A DNA stretch of 64,000 nt from Aerococcus viridans (GTDB taxonomy: Bacteria > Bacillota > Bacilli > Lactobacillales > Aerococcaceae): the NCBI RefSeq assembly GCF_002083135.2, contig NZ_NBTM02000001.1, positions 1,054,001-1,118,000 of the forward strand, read 5' to 3'. The position numbers were made by a program, and so were the translations under genes. The notes below the pieces were generated by a model, which had not been told where the DNA came from, made no database searches, and was given only the letters and a program-made list of their open reading frames with translations. Position 1 is the first letter of the stretch; each line of letters begins with the position of its first letter. Below are positions 57,635 through 64,000 of the stretch, one piece after another.

Positions 57635-57871
57635 ATGTTGATGAATAGGGTAGCAATTGTCGTTGAACCTGTGACAAAAGATCAATCAGGCGAAATCCGC
57701 GTCTTAGTTGATCAAATGGTATACAAGGCAAAGAGTGCAATTCCTGACGGTGAATTCGTTCAAAACGAATTGGTTAAGATTTGCCGCATTGAAGACGACA
57801 TCGCATACTGCCAACGTGGTATGTTAGATAATCAATATGATCAAGGTATCAAAGTTCCTGTAAGTAGTTAA
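57635..57871 (+). CDS. Small protein with an NfeD-type OB-like domain
   Basis: The 78 residues contain VVEPVTKDQSGEIRVLVDQMVYKAKSA, then a gap and GEFVQNELVKICRIEDDIAYCQ, which resembles the C-terminal OB fold of NfeD proteins without the membrane part. No signal peptide. GGAG is 6 bp before ATG 57635. It has its own promoter and terminator. I do not know a function for such stand-alone forms. Confidence 0.7.
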   Translation: MLMNRVAIVVEPVTKDQSGEIRVLVDQMVYKAKSAIPDGEFVQNELVKICRIEDDIAYCQRGMLDNQYDQGIKVPVSS

Positions 57872-57891
57872 ATTTTACAATGTCATTCTAT

Positions 57892-57930
57892 AAAAAGCAG
57901 ATTTCCGGCAATAGGAGACCTGCTTTTTTT
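57892..57930 (+). terminator. Terminator of the NfeD-like gene
   Basis: AAAAAGCAG and CTGCTTTTT pair around a short inner CC/GG stem, followed by further T. Confidence 0.88.
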
Positions 57931-57945
57931 ATTTTAAAAATATTA

Positions 57946-58000
57946 TTTACACAAAATTTACACCATATAAATAGCGATATTAACATTTAGTCGGTATGAT
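57946..58000 (+). promoter_or_regulatory. Pho-box-like repeats and promoter of the surface nucleotidase
   Basis: TTTACA at 57946 and 57957 are exactly 11 bp apart, and TTAACA follows at 57980. The same hexamer and spacing lie upstream of pstS. TATGAT at 57995-58000 may be the -10. Confidence 0.65.
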
Positions 58001-58042
58001 ACTAAATGGGACACTTAATGGGTTTTATATGAGGAGGAGAAC

Positions 58043-60526
58043 ATGTCAAAACGTTATTTTATTTCTACTAGTCGTATTGTGTTATCAATTGCAGCAACAG
58101 GTATCGTTGGTTTAGCAGCTACACCTCAAGCTGAAGCAGCAGAAGTAACTGCCGTCGTAGAAACACCTGCAACAAATGCCGCAAGTACTGAAGCTACAAG
58201 TTCTGAAGTGGTTGCTGAAGAAGTACCAACAAATGAAGAGACAGTAGCAAGTGAAACAGCAGTTGAAGAATCTGTAGCAAGCGGAACAGCAGAATCTTCA
58301 GCAATAACTGAAACAACAGAAGAAGTAGCTGCTGAACCTGTCGTTGAAGAATCAACAATTGTAGATCCAGTTCTTGAAGACGTGATTACTGAGGACTTAA
58401 CAGTGTCAGAAGTAGCCGTTGAAGCACCTGTAACGACTCCAACAAGCGACGTAGATACTGATGGTGACGGTCGTGTGGATGAAATTACCATTGCCCACAC
58501 AAATGACATCCACGGTCGTGCTGAACAAGCTAACGGTGTAATTGGTATCGCAAATGCAGCCCAATACTTTGAAGAAGTAGGCGCAGATGTGATTGTAGAT
58601 GCTGGGGATGCCTTCCAAGGTTTACCTTTATCTAACCATGATGAAGGTGCAGCGATGGCTGAAGCGATGAACGAAGCTGGCTATGACGCAATGGCAGTGG
58701 GTAACCACGAATTTGACTTCGGTCAAGATGTTGCAACCGGTTATCAAGACAAAACTGGTTTCCCTGTATTATCAGTAAACACTGTATATGCAGATAGCCA
58801 AGAATTAGTATTTGAACCTTCTACAAATGTTGCGACACAAGGGTATAACTTAGGTGTCATTGGGGTAACAACACCAGAAACAGCGACTAAAACACATCCA
58901 AATAACGTTCAAAACATTGAGTTCTTATCTCCAATTGATACAACAGTTAATGAAATTAGCCGTTTAATCGAAGACCAAACAACGATTGAGGACGCCTTTA
59001 TCCTCTTATCTCACTTAGGTGTAGATGCAACAACAAATGAAGAATGGCGCGCAACTGCTTTAGCAGCGGCTTTAGATGACGTTGCAGCATTCGATGCTTA
59101 CCAAATTATCATTTTAGATGGTCACTCTCATACAGCTTTTGCCAATGAACGTTATGGTAATGTTTTACTACAACAAACTGGTACTGCTTTAAATAACATT
59201 GGTTTAGTGACATTGAACTTTGTTGATCCTTCATTATCAGAAGGTCAATTAGTGGATGCACAAACAGCCTTAGAAACAATTGGTTATGAATTTGACGAAG
59301 AGGGTAACCAAGTAACTGCTGGCCGTACAAATGAAACAGTTCAAGCGATTGTTGATGAAGCTTCTGCGGCTTTTGAAGAAGAAACAGGTCGTGTGATCGT
59401 TGAAGAAAATCCAATCTGGTTTAACGGTGTTCGTGAGTACGTGCGTTCACACGAAACAAACTCAGGTACATACGTTACCGACGCAATGGTTGAATACGGC
59501 CGTAACGGTGGTTTCAACAACCCAACTGATTTCGCTATGATCAACGGTGGTGGTATTCGTGACCAAATCGTTCAAGGTGAACCAATCACTGAAGGCGACG
59601 TGATTGCTGTTTTACCATTTGGTAACATCATCTCTCAAATCCAAGTAACTGGTGAAACAATTTACGATATGTTTGAATTGGCTTACTCAGCAACGACTGT
59701 GACTGAATCTTATTCCTCTTCTGATGGTCAATACACTGTAGAAGCAATCGATGAAGACTCAAACTTACCAAGCTTAGCGGCTTTAGGTGGTTTCTTACAA
59801 GTATCTTCTGACATCAAAATCTACTTCGACCCAACATTAGAAGCAGGTCAACGTATATTAGGTGTTTACATCTTAAACCGTGAAACAGGTGAATTTGAAT
59901 TAGTGGCTGATGACGCAAGTGATAGCTACTTCATGGCAACTAACGACTTCTTAGCACAAGGCGGTGACGGCTATACGATGCTATCTGGTGAACGTGAAGA
60001 AGGACCTTCGTTAGACCGTGTTGTGATGGATGCAATGGAAACTGGCGTCGTAAACCTAGCAGACTACGCTGACGAATTACCACAAAACCAAATCATCCCA
60101 ATGTTAACTGCGGACTACGATGCTTTACTAGCTGAAGCTGGTGAAACACCAGGCGAAGAAGTGCCGGGCGAAGAAGTGCCAGGTGAAGAAGCTCCATCTG
60201 AGGAAACCCCATCTGAGGAAACCCCATCTGCGGAAACTCCTGCAGAAGAGGGTACAGAAAAAGAGACTACTTCAGGTAAAACGGATGGACAATCAGGTTC
60301 AACTGAAGCTGGTTCAACAGGTAAAACAACAGAAAAAGCAGATAACGCAAATAAAGCTGATCCTAAAACACCTGGTAAATCATCTAAAGCTGAAGAAAAA
60401 GAAGCAGCTTTAGCGGCTGCGGCTACATTGCCAAAAGCTGGATTCACAGCAGGTGACTTTGGGTATGCCTTCTCAGCAATCGTTGCTGGATTAGGTTTAG
60501 CCTTACCAGGACGTAAACGTAAATAA
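58043..60526 (+). CDS. Cell-wall-anchored 5'-nucleotidase
   Basis: The 827-residue surface enzyme releases phosphate from nucleotides outside the cell. In order: signal peptide (about 1-32), a Glu/Thr/Ala-rich linker (to about 145), a metallophosphoesterase domain with HTNDIHGR, DAGDAFQG, GNHEFDFG and HSHTAF, a 5'-nucleotidase C-terminal domain with GTYVTDAMVEYGRN, NGGGIRDQI and VLPFGNIISQIQVTG, Pro/Glu repeats (about 702-735), and a sortase signal LPKAG (796-800) with membrane helix and tail GRKRK. The sorting motif has Ala where most have Thr. It may serve phosphate or purine salvage or alter host adenosine signals. AGGAGGAG precedes the ATG. Confidence 0.92.
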   Translation: MSKRYFISTSRIVLSIAATGIVGLAATPQAEAAEVTAVVETPATNAASTEATSSEVVAEEVPTNEETVASETAVEESVASGTAESSAITETTEEVAAEPVVEESTIVDPVLEDVITEDLTVSEVAVEAPVTTPTSDVDTDGDGRVDEITIAHTNDIHGRAEQANGVIGIANAAQYFEEVGADVIVDAGDAFQGLPLSNHDEGAAMAEAMNEAGYDAMAVGNHEFDFGQDVATGYQDKTGFPVLSVNTVYADSQELVFEPSTNVATQGYNLGVIGVTTPETATKTHPNNVQNIEFLSPIDTTVNEISRLIEDQTTIEDAFILLSHLGVDATTNEEWRATALAAALDDVAAFDAYQIIILDGHSHTAFANERYGNVLLQQTGTALNNIGLVTLNFVDPSLSEGQLVDAQTALETIGYEFDEEGNQVTAGRTNETVQAIVDEASAAFEEETGRVIVEENPIWFNGVREYVRSHETNSGTYVTDAMVEYGRNGGFNNPTDFAMINGGGIRDQIVQGEPITEGDVIAVLPFGNIISQIQVTGETIYDMFELAYSATTVTESYSSSDGQYTVEAIDEDSNLPSLAALGGFLQVSSDIKIYFDPTLEAGQRILGVYILNRETGEFELVADDASDSYFMATNDFLAQGGDGYTMLSGEREEGPSLDRVVMDAMETGVVNLADYADELPQNQIIPMLTADYDALLAEAGETPGEEVPGEEVPGEEAPSEETPSEETPSAETPAEEGTEKETTSGKTDGQSGSTEAGSTGKTTEKADNANKADPKTPGKSSKAEEKEAALAAAATLPKAGFTAGDFGYAFSAIVAGLGLALPGRKRK
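60144..60245 (+). repeat. Pro/Glu tandem repeat in the nucleotidase wall-spanning region
   Basis: The DNA repeats units of about 15-18 bp coding for GEEVP, SEETP and similar pentapeptides, about seven in a row. Such repeats extend surface proteins through the wall and vary in number between strains. Confidence 0.8.
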
Positions 60527-60554
60527 TCGATAATAATATAGGATACAAAAAGAG

Positions 60555-60585
60555 GGCTGTCTCGATTAAAGGAGACAGCCTTCTT
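60555..60585. terminator. Two-way terminator between the nucleotidase and the AEC remnant
   Basis: GGCTGTCTC and GAGACAGCC pair around GATTAAAG. TTCTTT follows on the + strand and TTTTTGT on the other after CTC, so it can serve both converging genes. Confidence 0.88.
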
Positions 60586-61143
60586 TAATTTGTAAACTAA
60601 ACCTATAGGCATTAATCAGTAATCGAATAGGTCCGACTGAGACAAGGGTTGAAAGTAAGAGTCGTTTTGCCAATTGTTTAGGATGTAAATCGGTATCATT
60701 GCCTTGTGACATGGCCCAGACTCCAAAGTAATAGATAAAGAAATTGGTTGGGATATTGATGAACGAGGTATAGAATGTGGCGTCAGGCCCGTATAAGGTG
60801 AGGATTAAAAGGAGGCCCATGAAACCATTATTTTGAAAGACGGTTAGAAATTGGACCGTTCCGGCTATGCTTCTAGGTGCTTTTAATAATTTAGGCACGA
60901 AGTAGGAAGTGGTAATGAAAATAATCCAGGTGACAAAGGCAATGATTAGGAAGTTAACGGCGTCGCCTTTGGTCCCTAAATCACCGGATGAATTGATGGT
61001 GGATAGGATCAGGGCAGGCGCTGTGACGACTGTAATCATTTGCGCCATGTCGCTTTGGATGTGGTCGCAGAAAATTGTTGGCGTTCAGCGACAAACCCTA
61101 TCAGCATAATCATCACCAAAATGATTATTTGAATTACAGACAT
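60566..61143 (-). pseudogene. AEC (auxin efflux carrier) family transporter, frameshifted and truncated
   Basis: The minus strand starts with MSVIQIIILVMIMLIGFVAERQQFSATTSK at 61143 (quoted as family-like helix 1; only part is typical), stops after 35 codons, and continues in another frame from 61051 as DMAQMITVVTAPALILSTI, the expected next part. A shift near 61049-61056 therefore breaks the gene. The second part ends at residue-equivalent about 195 of the usual 310, and the last helices before the stop look degraded. It was probably a permease for malate or similar acids. Confidence 0.75.
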
Positions 61144-61353
61144 CAGAGATTCACAGCTTTATTGATTTTACTATCATTATATAGACCACCGGGAAGGATT
61201 AGCTGGAATCAATAGGAAAAAGGAAAATAAGCAGGAATATGCCAATTTTTAGCGAAATTATGCGATCACAGTTAAGTCAGAGCTATAAAGTAGACGATTT
61301 CAAAAAATGATAAAATGATTAAAATAAAGCTTTATTATTAGAATTTAATTTGG

Positions 61354-61361
61354 TATATTAT
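61354..61361 (+). promoter_or_regulatory. -10 region of the Leu-leader transcript
   Basis: Overlapping TATATT and TATTAT hexamers (61354-61361) lie about 35-40 bp before the leader ATG. The -35 region (TTTATT, 61331-61336) is weak. No gene is seen between the AEC remnant and this point. Confidence 0.5.
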
Positions 61362-61396
61362 AGACAACTCAGAAAAACGAAAAGGAGCGAGGTACC

Positions 61397-61489
61397 ATGA
61401 CTAACATGAACGAAAAATCATCGATGGCTATTTGGGCCTCAAATCCGTTTAGTATTTCTCACGCATCTTTATTACTTTTATTAGCTTAG
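61397..61489 (+). CDS. Leader peptide with five consecutive leucines
   Basis: This is a 30-codon frame. AAAGGAG (61381-61387) sits 9 bp before the ATG, as good as at any full gene here. The peptide ends HASLLLLLA; the leucine codons are TTA TTA CTT TTA TTA (61469-61483). One Ala codon and the stop follow, then a hairpin with a T-tract starts 3 nt after the stop. Leucine-rich translated leaders that end next to a terminator are the hallmark of ribosome-dependent attenuation of branched-chain amino acid genes. The gene downstream is a branched-chain amino acid binding lipoprotein, so translation of this peptide probably measures leucyl-tRNA. A second, isoleucine leader stands before the paralogue at 63.3 kb. 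Confidence 0.82.
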   Translation: MTNMNEKSSMAIWASNPFSISHASLLLLLA

Positions 61490-61492
61490 TTA

Positions 61493-61587
61493 GGGTTCTA
61501 CAACATGATGTAGGGTCCTTTTTTCTATGAAATATGGGCCTAGCTAATTAGCCGGTGGCTCGTATCTCACGAAGCGCCGGCTTTTTT
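61493..61587 (+). promoter_or_regulatory. Attenuator with two hairpins, Leu leader
   Basis: Hairpin A: GGGTTCTACA (61493-61502) and TGTAGGGTCC (61509-61518), then six T. Hairpin B: AGCCGG (61550-61555) and CCGGCT (61577-61582) with further inner pairs, then six T. Both look like intrinsic terminators. A 10-bp palindrome GCTAATTAGC (61543-61552) overlaps the 5' arm of B and could compete with it. The livJ-like gene starts 134 nt beyond. Confidence 0.75.
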
Positions 61588-61720
61588 ATTGGGATCAGTT
61601 AGCTAAGAAGAGGGATGGGAATGAAGGGGAAGGTTTTGAGTTAAGGGATGTCCTTTTTCAATAAAAGGGATTGGTAATTATATTAAAAATAAAATATGTA
61701 GCGGAGATATAGGAGGATTT

Positions 61721-62902
61721 ATGATGAATATTAAAGGGATTAAACGTTTCTCAGTCATGTTGCTTTCAACAATGGTGATTGCGGGTTGTGGAAATTTGAC
61801 GCAGACTTCTAGTTCGAATTCTAATACGAGTGAGGACACGATTAAAATTGGTGGGAACTTTGAGTTAACGGGTTCTGCTGCTGGTTACGGGAATGATATT
61901 AATAATGGAGCGAAACTAGCGGTTGAAGAGATCAATGAAGCTGGTGGGATCGACGGCAAGCAAATTGAATATATTGAAGTGGATAACAAGTCGGATGCAA
62001 ATGAATCGGCGTCAGCAGCGGCGCGTTTGATTGATGAAGAGGGCGTATCAGCGATTGTTGGGCCGTCATTGACCGCTAACTTCCAAGCGCAAATTAATGC
62101 AGCTACACAAGCACAAGTGCCATTTATTGGGCCAGCGGTAACAAGTGATGGGGCGACCTTGGATTCAAATGGTGAAGCTTATGAATATGGGTTCTCGGTA
62201 GCCTTCCTAAACTCCTTCCAAGGGGGCGCAATTGCACGTTTTTCAAATGACCAAAGCTATGAAACGGCAGCGGTTATGCAAGATAACTCGTCAGATTACG
62301 GACAAATCTTGTCAGACGAATTTACTGCATCCTTTGAAGGGGATGTTGTGGCAACTGAATCTTATGTATCAGGCGATACAGACTTCTCTTCTATCTTAAC
62401 GAATATTAAATCTAAAAATCCTGATGTTATTTTTATTGCTGGTTACTATACTGAAGCGGGAACAATCATCAAACAAGCACGTGAAATGGGTATTGAAGCA
62501 GCGATTGTTGGACCAGATGGTTTGGCATCAGAAGAGTTGAGCTCACTTGCGGGTGAAGAAAACATGAATGACATCTACTACGTGTCTCATTTTGCCTCAG
62601 ATGAGGATGCTTCAAAAGCCTCTCAAGAATTCTCAGCAGCTTTTGAAGAAGCTTACGGTAAAGCGCCTGATGAGTTTGCTGCCCTAGGTTATGACGCGGT
62701 TTACCTATACGCAAATGCGGTAGAAGAAGTGGGTTCTGAAGACAACCAAGCCATTGCTGAAGCGATTGCTAACACCACTGACTTCCAAGGGGTAACTGGT
62801 GCGATCACAATGAAAGAAGACCATACACCAAATAAAACAGCCTACATCCAAGAGATTCAAAATAATGAAGTGGTTGGATCAACTGCAGTAGCGCCAGAAT
62901 AG
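61721..62902 (+). CDS. livJ: Branched-chain amino acid ABC transporter binding lipoprotein 1
   Basis: This is a type I periplasmic-binding-protein-like receptor (Peripla_BP_6) of 393 residues. Lipoprotein signal with lipobox VIAGC (Cys about 23), a Ser/Thr/Asn linker, then IKIGGNFELTGSAAGYGNDINNG, AARLIDEEGVSAIVGP, YETAAVMQDNSSDYGQ, ESYVSGDTDFSSIL and the C-terminal GVTGAITM. AGGAGG precedes ATG 61721 (61724 also possible). It has its own leader and is followed by a nearly identical arrangement for a paralogue. No permease or ATPase genes are in the window; they probably lie downstream. Ligand preference (Leu) is inferred from the leader only. Confidence 0.92.
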   Translation: MMNIKGIKRFSVMLLSTMVIAGCGNLTQTSSSNSNTSEDTIKIGGNFELTGSAAGYGNDINNGAKLAVEEINEAGGIDGKQIEYIEVDNKSDANESASAAARLIDEEGVSAIVGPSLTANFQAQINAATQAQVPFIGPAVTSDGATLDSNGEAYEYGFSVAFLNSFQGGAIARFSNDQSYETAAVMQDNSSDYGQILSDEFTASFEGDVVATESYVSGDTDFSSILTNIKSKNPDVIFIAGYYTEAGTIIKQAREMGIEAAIVGPDGLASEELSSLAGEENMNDIYYVSHFASDEDASKASQEFSAAFEEAYGKAPDEFAALGYDAVYLYANAVEEVGSEDNQAIAEAIANTTDFQGVTGAITMKEDHTPNKTAYIQEIQNNEVVGSTAVAPE

Positions 62903-62960
62903 GCTTTAGTACTTTTATACTTTAAAAAAGAATCTCCGGATTTTCTAGCAAATTTCTAAT

Positions 62961-62996
62961 AAAAGGCTTGTAAGCCTTTTAAAACTTTGTTATATT
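62961..62996 (+). promoter_or_regulatory. Promoter of the Ile-leader transcript with overlapping palindrome
   Basis: TTGTAA (62968-62973), 17 bp, TATATT (62991-62996). A perfect 20-bp palindrome, AAAAGGCTTGTAAGCCTTTT (62961-62980), covers the -35. It could be the terminator of the first livJ, an operator, or both. Confidence 0.7.
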
Positions 62997-63037
62997 AATA
63001 GCAACTCATTAAGAACAAATTAGAAAGGGAGTGGAAC

Positions 63038-63124
63038 ATGATGAAAACAGCTGTAAAACAATCATACAATGTCAATAATCTTGTTTCGTCAACCTTTGCT
63101 AACATTATTATTATTATTAACTAA
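63038..63124 (+). CDS. Leader peptide with five consecutive isoleucines
   Basis: This is a 28-codon frame with AAAGGGAG just upstream of ATG 63038 (63041 also possible). The peptide ends FANIIIIIN; the isoleucine codons are five ATT in a row (63104-63118). One Asn codon and the stop follow, and a hairpin starts 2-3 nt after the stop. The layout copies the leucine leader 1.6 kb upstream, but with Ile as the sensed residue; outside the run the two peptides are not alike. It precedes the second LivJ-like gene. Together they suggest separate control of the two receptors by leucyl- and isoleucyl-tRNA charging. Confidence 0.82.
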   Translation: MMKTAVKQSYNVNNLVSSTFANIIIIIN

Positions 63125-63125
63125 G

Positions 63126-63212
63126 GGGATTCTACAAATGTGTAGGGTCCTATTTCTCGTTAATGAGGGCCTTGGTTAGAACGACGGTCCTAAAGAGGCT
63201 GTCGTTTTTTTT
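63126..63212 (+). promoter_or_regulatory. Attenuator with two hairpins, Ile leader
   Basis: Hairpin A: GGATTCTACA (63127-63136) and TGTAGGGTCC (63141-63150), followed by TATTTCT, nearly the same sequence as in the Leu attenuator. Hairpin B: AACGACGGTC (63180-63189) and GGCTGTCGTT (63197-63206), then a long T-tract, a strong terminator. The start of the second receptor gene is 80 nt beyond. Confidence 0.77.
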
Positions 63213-63291
63213 ATGGCAAATAATGATGTAGCGCTTGGGTTTGAACATGAGGCAAAATTAAAATCAATTACGTTCTAGGGAGGACATATAG

Positions 63292-64000
63292 ATGACATTT
63301 AAAAAATTAGCTTTAACTTTACTATCTACCGTCACTTTAGCTGCTTGTGGGGCTGCGACTTCTACTAGCAATTCAGGCGCTTCAAACACTGCAGACAACG
63401 AAACTTTCAATGTCGGTGGTAACTTTGGTTTATCAGGTGCCTTTTCTGCTTACGGTACTGCGATCAATGATGGTGCAGCCTTAGCTTTCAAAGAAATCAA
63501 CGAAGATGGTGGTGTCTTAGGTAAAGATGTGAACTACATCTCTGTAGACAACAAGTCAGATGCAACTGAATCAACTACGCAAACTGCTCGTTTAATTGAT
63601 GAAGAAAACATCTCCGTTTTAGTGGGTTCTGATACAACAGGTTCAACTGAAGCACAAATCCAAACAGCGACTGACGCAAGTGTGCCAATTGTTGCACCAG
63701 CAGCGACAGGTGACTCATTAACATTAGATAGCTCTGGTAATGTGTTGGATTACGTATTCCGTGTGCCATTCCAAGATGCTTTCCAAGGTTCTGTATTAGC
63801 GGAATTTGCCAACCAGGAAGGTTACGAAACTGCAGCAATCATCCAAGATAACTCCTCTGACTACGGTCAAAACTTAGCAGCTGAGTTCGATGACATCTTT
63901 GAAGGTGAAGTAGTCGGAACTGAATCTTACGTTTCAGGTGATACTGACTTCAACTCAATTTTAAATAACATCGCTTCTAAGAACCCGGATGTAATCTTTA
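63292..64000 (+). CDS. livJ: Branched-chain amino acid ABC transporter binding lipoprotein 2 (5' part)
   Basis: The gene is cut by the window end after 236 codons. Lipobox LAAC (Cys about 19), then FNVGGNFGLSGAFSAYGTAIND, TARLIDEENISVLVG, YETAAIIQDNSSDYGQ and ESYVSGDTDFNSIL, which match the first paralogue closely. GGGAGG precedes ATG 63292. It is the downstream twin of livJ 1 and has the isoleucine leader. Its ligand is inferred, not shown. Confidence 0.92.
   Translation, partial: MTFKKLALTLLSTVTLAACGAATSTSNSGASNTADNETFNVGGNFGLSGAFSAYGTAINDGAALAFKEINEDGGVLGKDVNYISVDNKSDATESTTQTARLIDEENISVLVGSDTTGSTEAQIQTATDASVPIVAPAATGDSLTLDSSGNVLDYVFRVPFQDAFQGSVLAEFANQEGYETAAIIQDNSSDYGQNLAAEFDDIFEGEVVGTESYVSGDTDFNSILNNIASKNPDVIF

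Noticed and set aside
60144-60245. Short DNA repeats that could suggest a CRISPR array or minisatellite of interest
   Set aside because: They are in frame within the nucleotidase gene and encode a Pro/Glu wall-spanning repeat; no spacers of constant length.
61397-61587. T-box riboswitch before livJ 1
   Set aside because: No specifier stem or AGGGUGGNACCGCG-type sequence; the translated Leu run explains the region better.

Overview
The window is one contiguous piece of a low-to-moderate GC Gram-positive (Firmicutes) chromosome, almost certainly a member of the Lactobacillales and perhaps an Aerococcaceae-like lineage. The family call rests on gene order, codon use and protein style and cannot be settled from the window alone. 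The order hpf-secA-prfB-phoPR-pst-uvrA and yvlBCD-hprK-lgt-gpsA-galU-trxB-pgm-rapZ-yvcK-whiA is the standard housekeeping order of this group, and most genes lie on the + strand.

Layout. 1-4.2 kb: ribosome hibernation factor (3' end), SecA and RF2 with its programmed +1 frameshift. 4.2-10.8 kb: a phosphate regulon with a PhoP/PhoR-type pair, a Pho-box array, a circularly permuted PstS, and PstC, PstA and PstB. 10.8-20.2 kb: SOS-boxed uvrA, then sbcD-sbcC. Between uvrA and sbcD an ISL3-type element of 1810 bp sits inside the loop of the uvrA terminator; it has an 8-bp target duplication and a strongly folded RNA-like region downstream of its transposase. 20.3-32.9 kb: the envelope-stress-like yvlB/PspC/PspC/YvlD operon, an unassigned probable RNA, then hprK to whiA. 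33-44.8 kb: a DUF1772 protein, a short SSB, a second two-component system, VanZ, an RlmI-type methyltransferase, a formaldehyde detoxification pair and a MacB/FtsX-type ABC exporter. 45-57.5 kb: an acyl-CoA catabolism cluster (acyl-CoA ligase, two acyl-CoA dehydrogenases, FadN-like and FadA-like enzymes, a crotonase, LysR, an NMO-like flavoprotein and a CoA-transferase-like protein) with three cre-like sites. 57.6-61.1 kb: a small NfeD-like protein, a surface-anchored 5'-nucleotidase with its own Pho-box repeats, and a broken AEC transporter. 61.3-64 kb: two tandem paralogous branched-chain amino acid binding lipoproteins.

The most striking structure is at the end. Each of the two LivJ-like genes is preceded by a short translated leader with a good ribosome site. 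The first leader ends in five consecutive Leu codons and the second in five consecutive Ile codons. In both, one codon and the stop follow the run, and a hairpin of nearly the same sequence starts within 2-4 nt of the stop; a second hairpin with a T-tract lies before the gene. This looks like a duplicated transporter-receptor gene in which each copy senses a different amino acid.

Other points to pursue are the folded RNA inside the IS (three-way junction with complementary 7-nt loops), the unassigned RNA between yvlD and hprK, the Glu-to-Asp change at the catalytic position of the CoA-transferase homologue, and the shared 11-bp-spaced TTTACA repeats that tie the surface nucleotidase to the phosphate regulon. 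No tRNA, rRNA or CRISPR array was seen.
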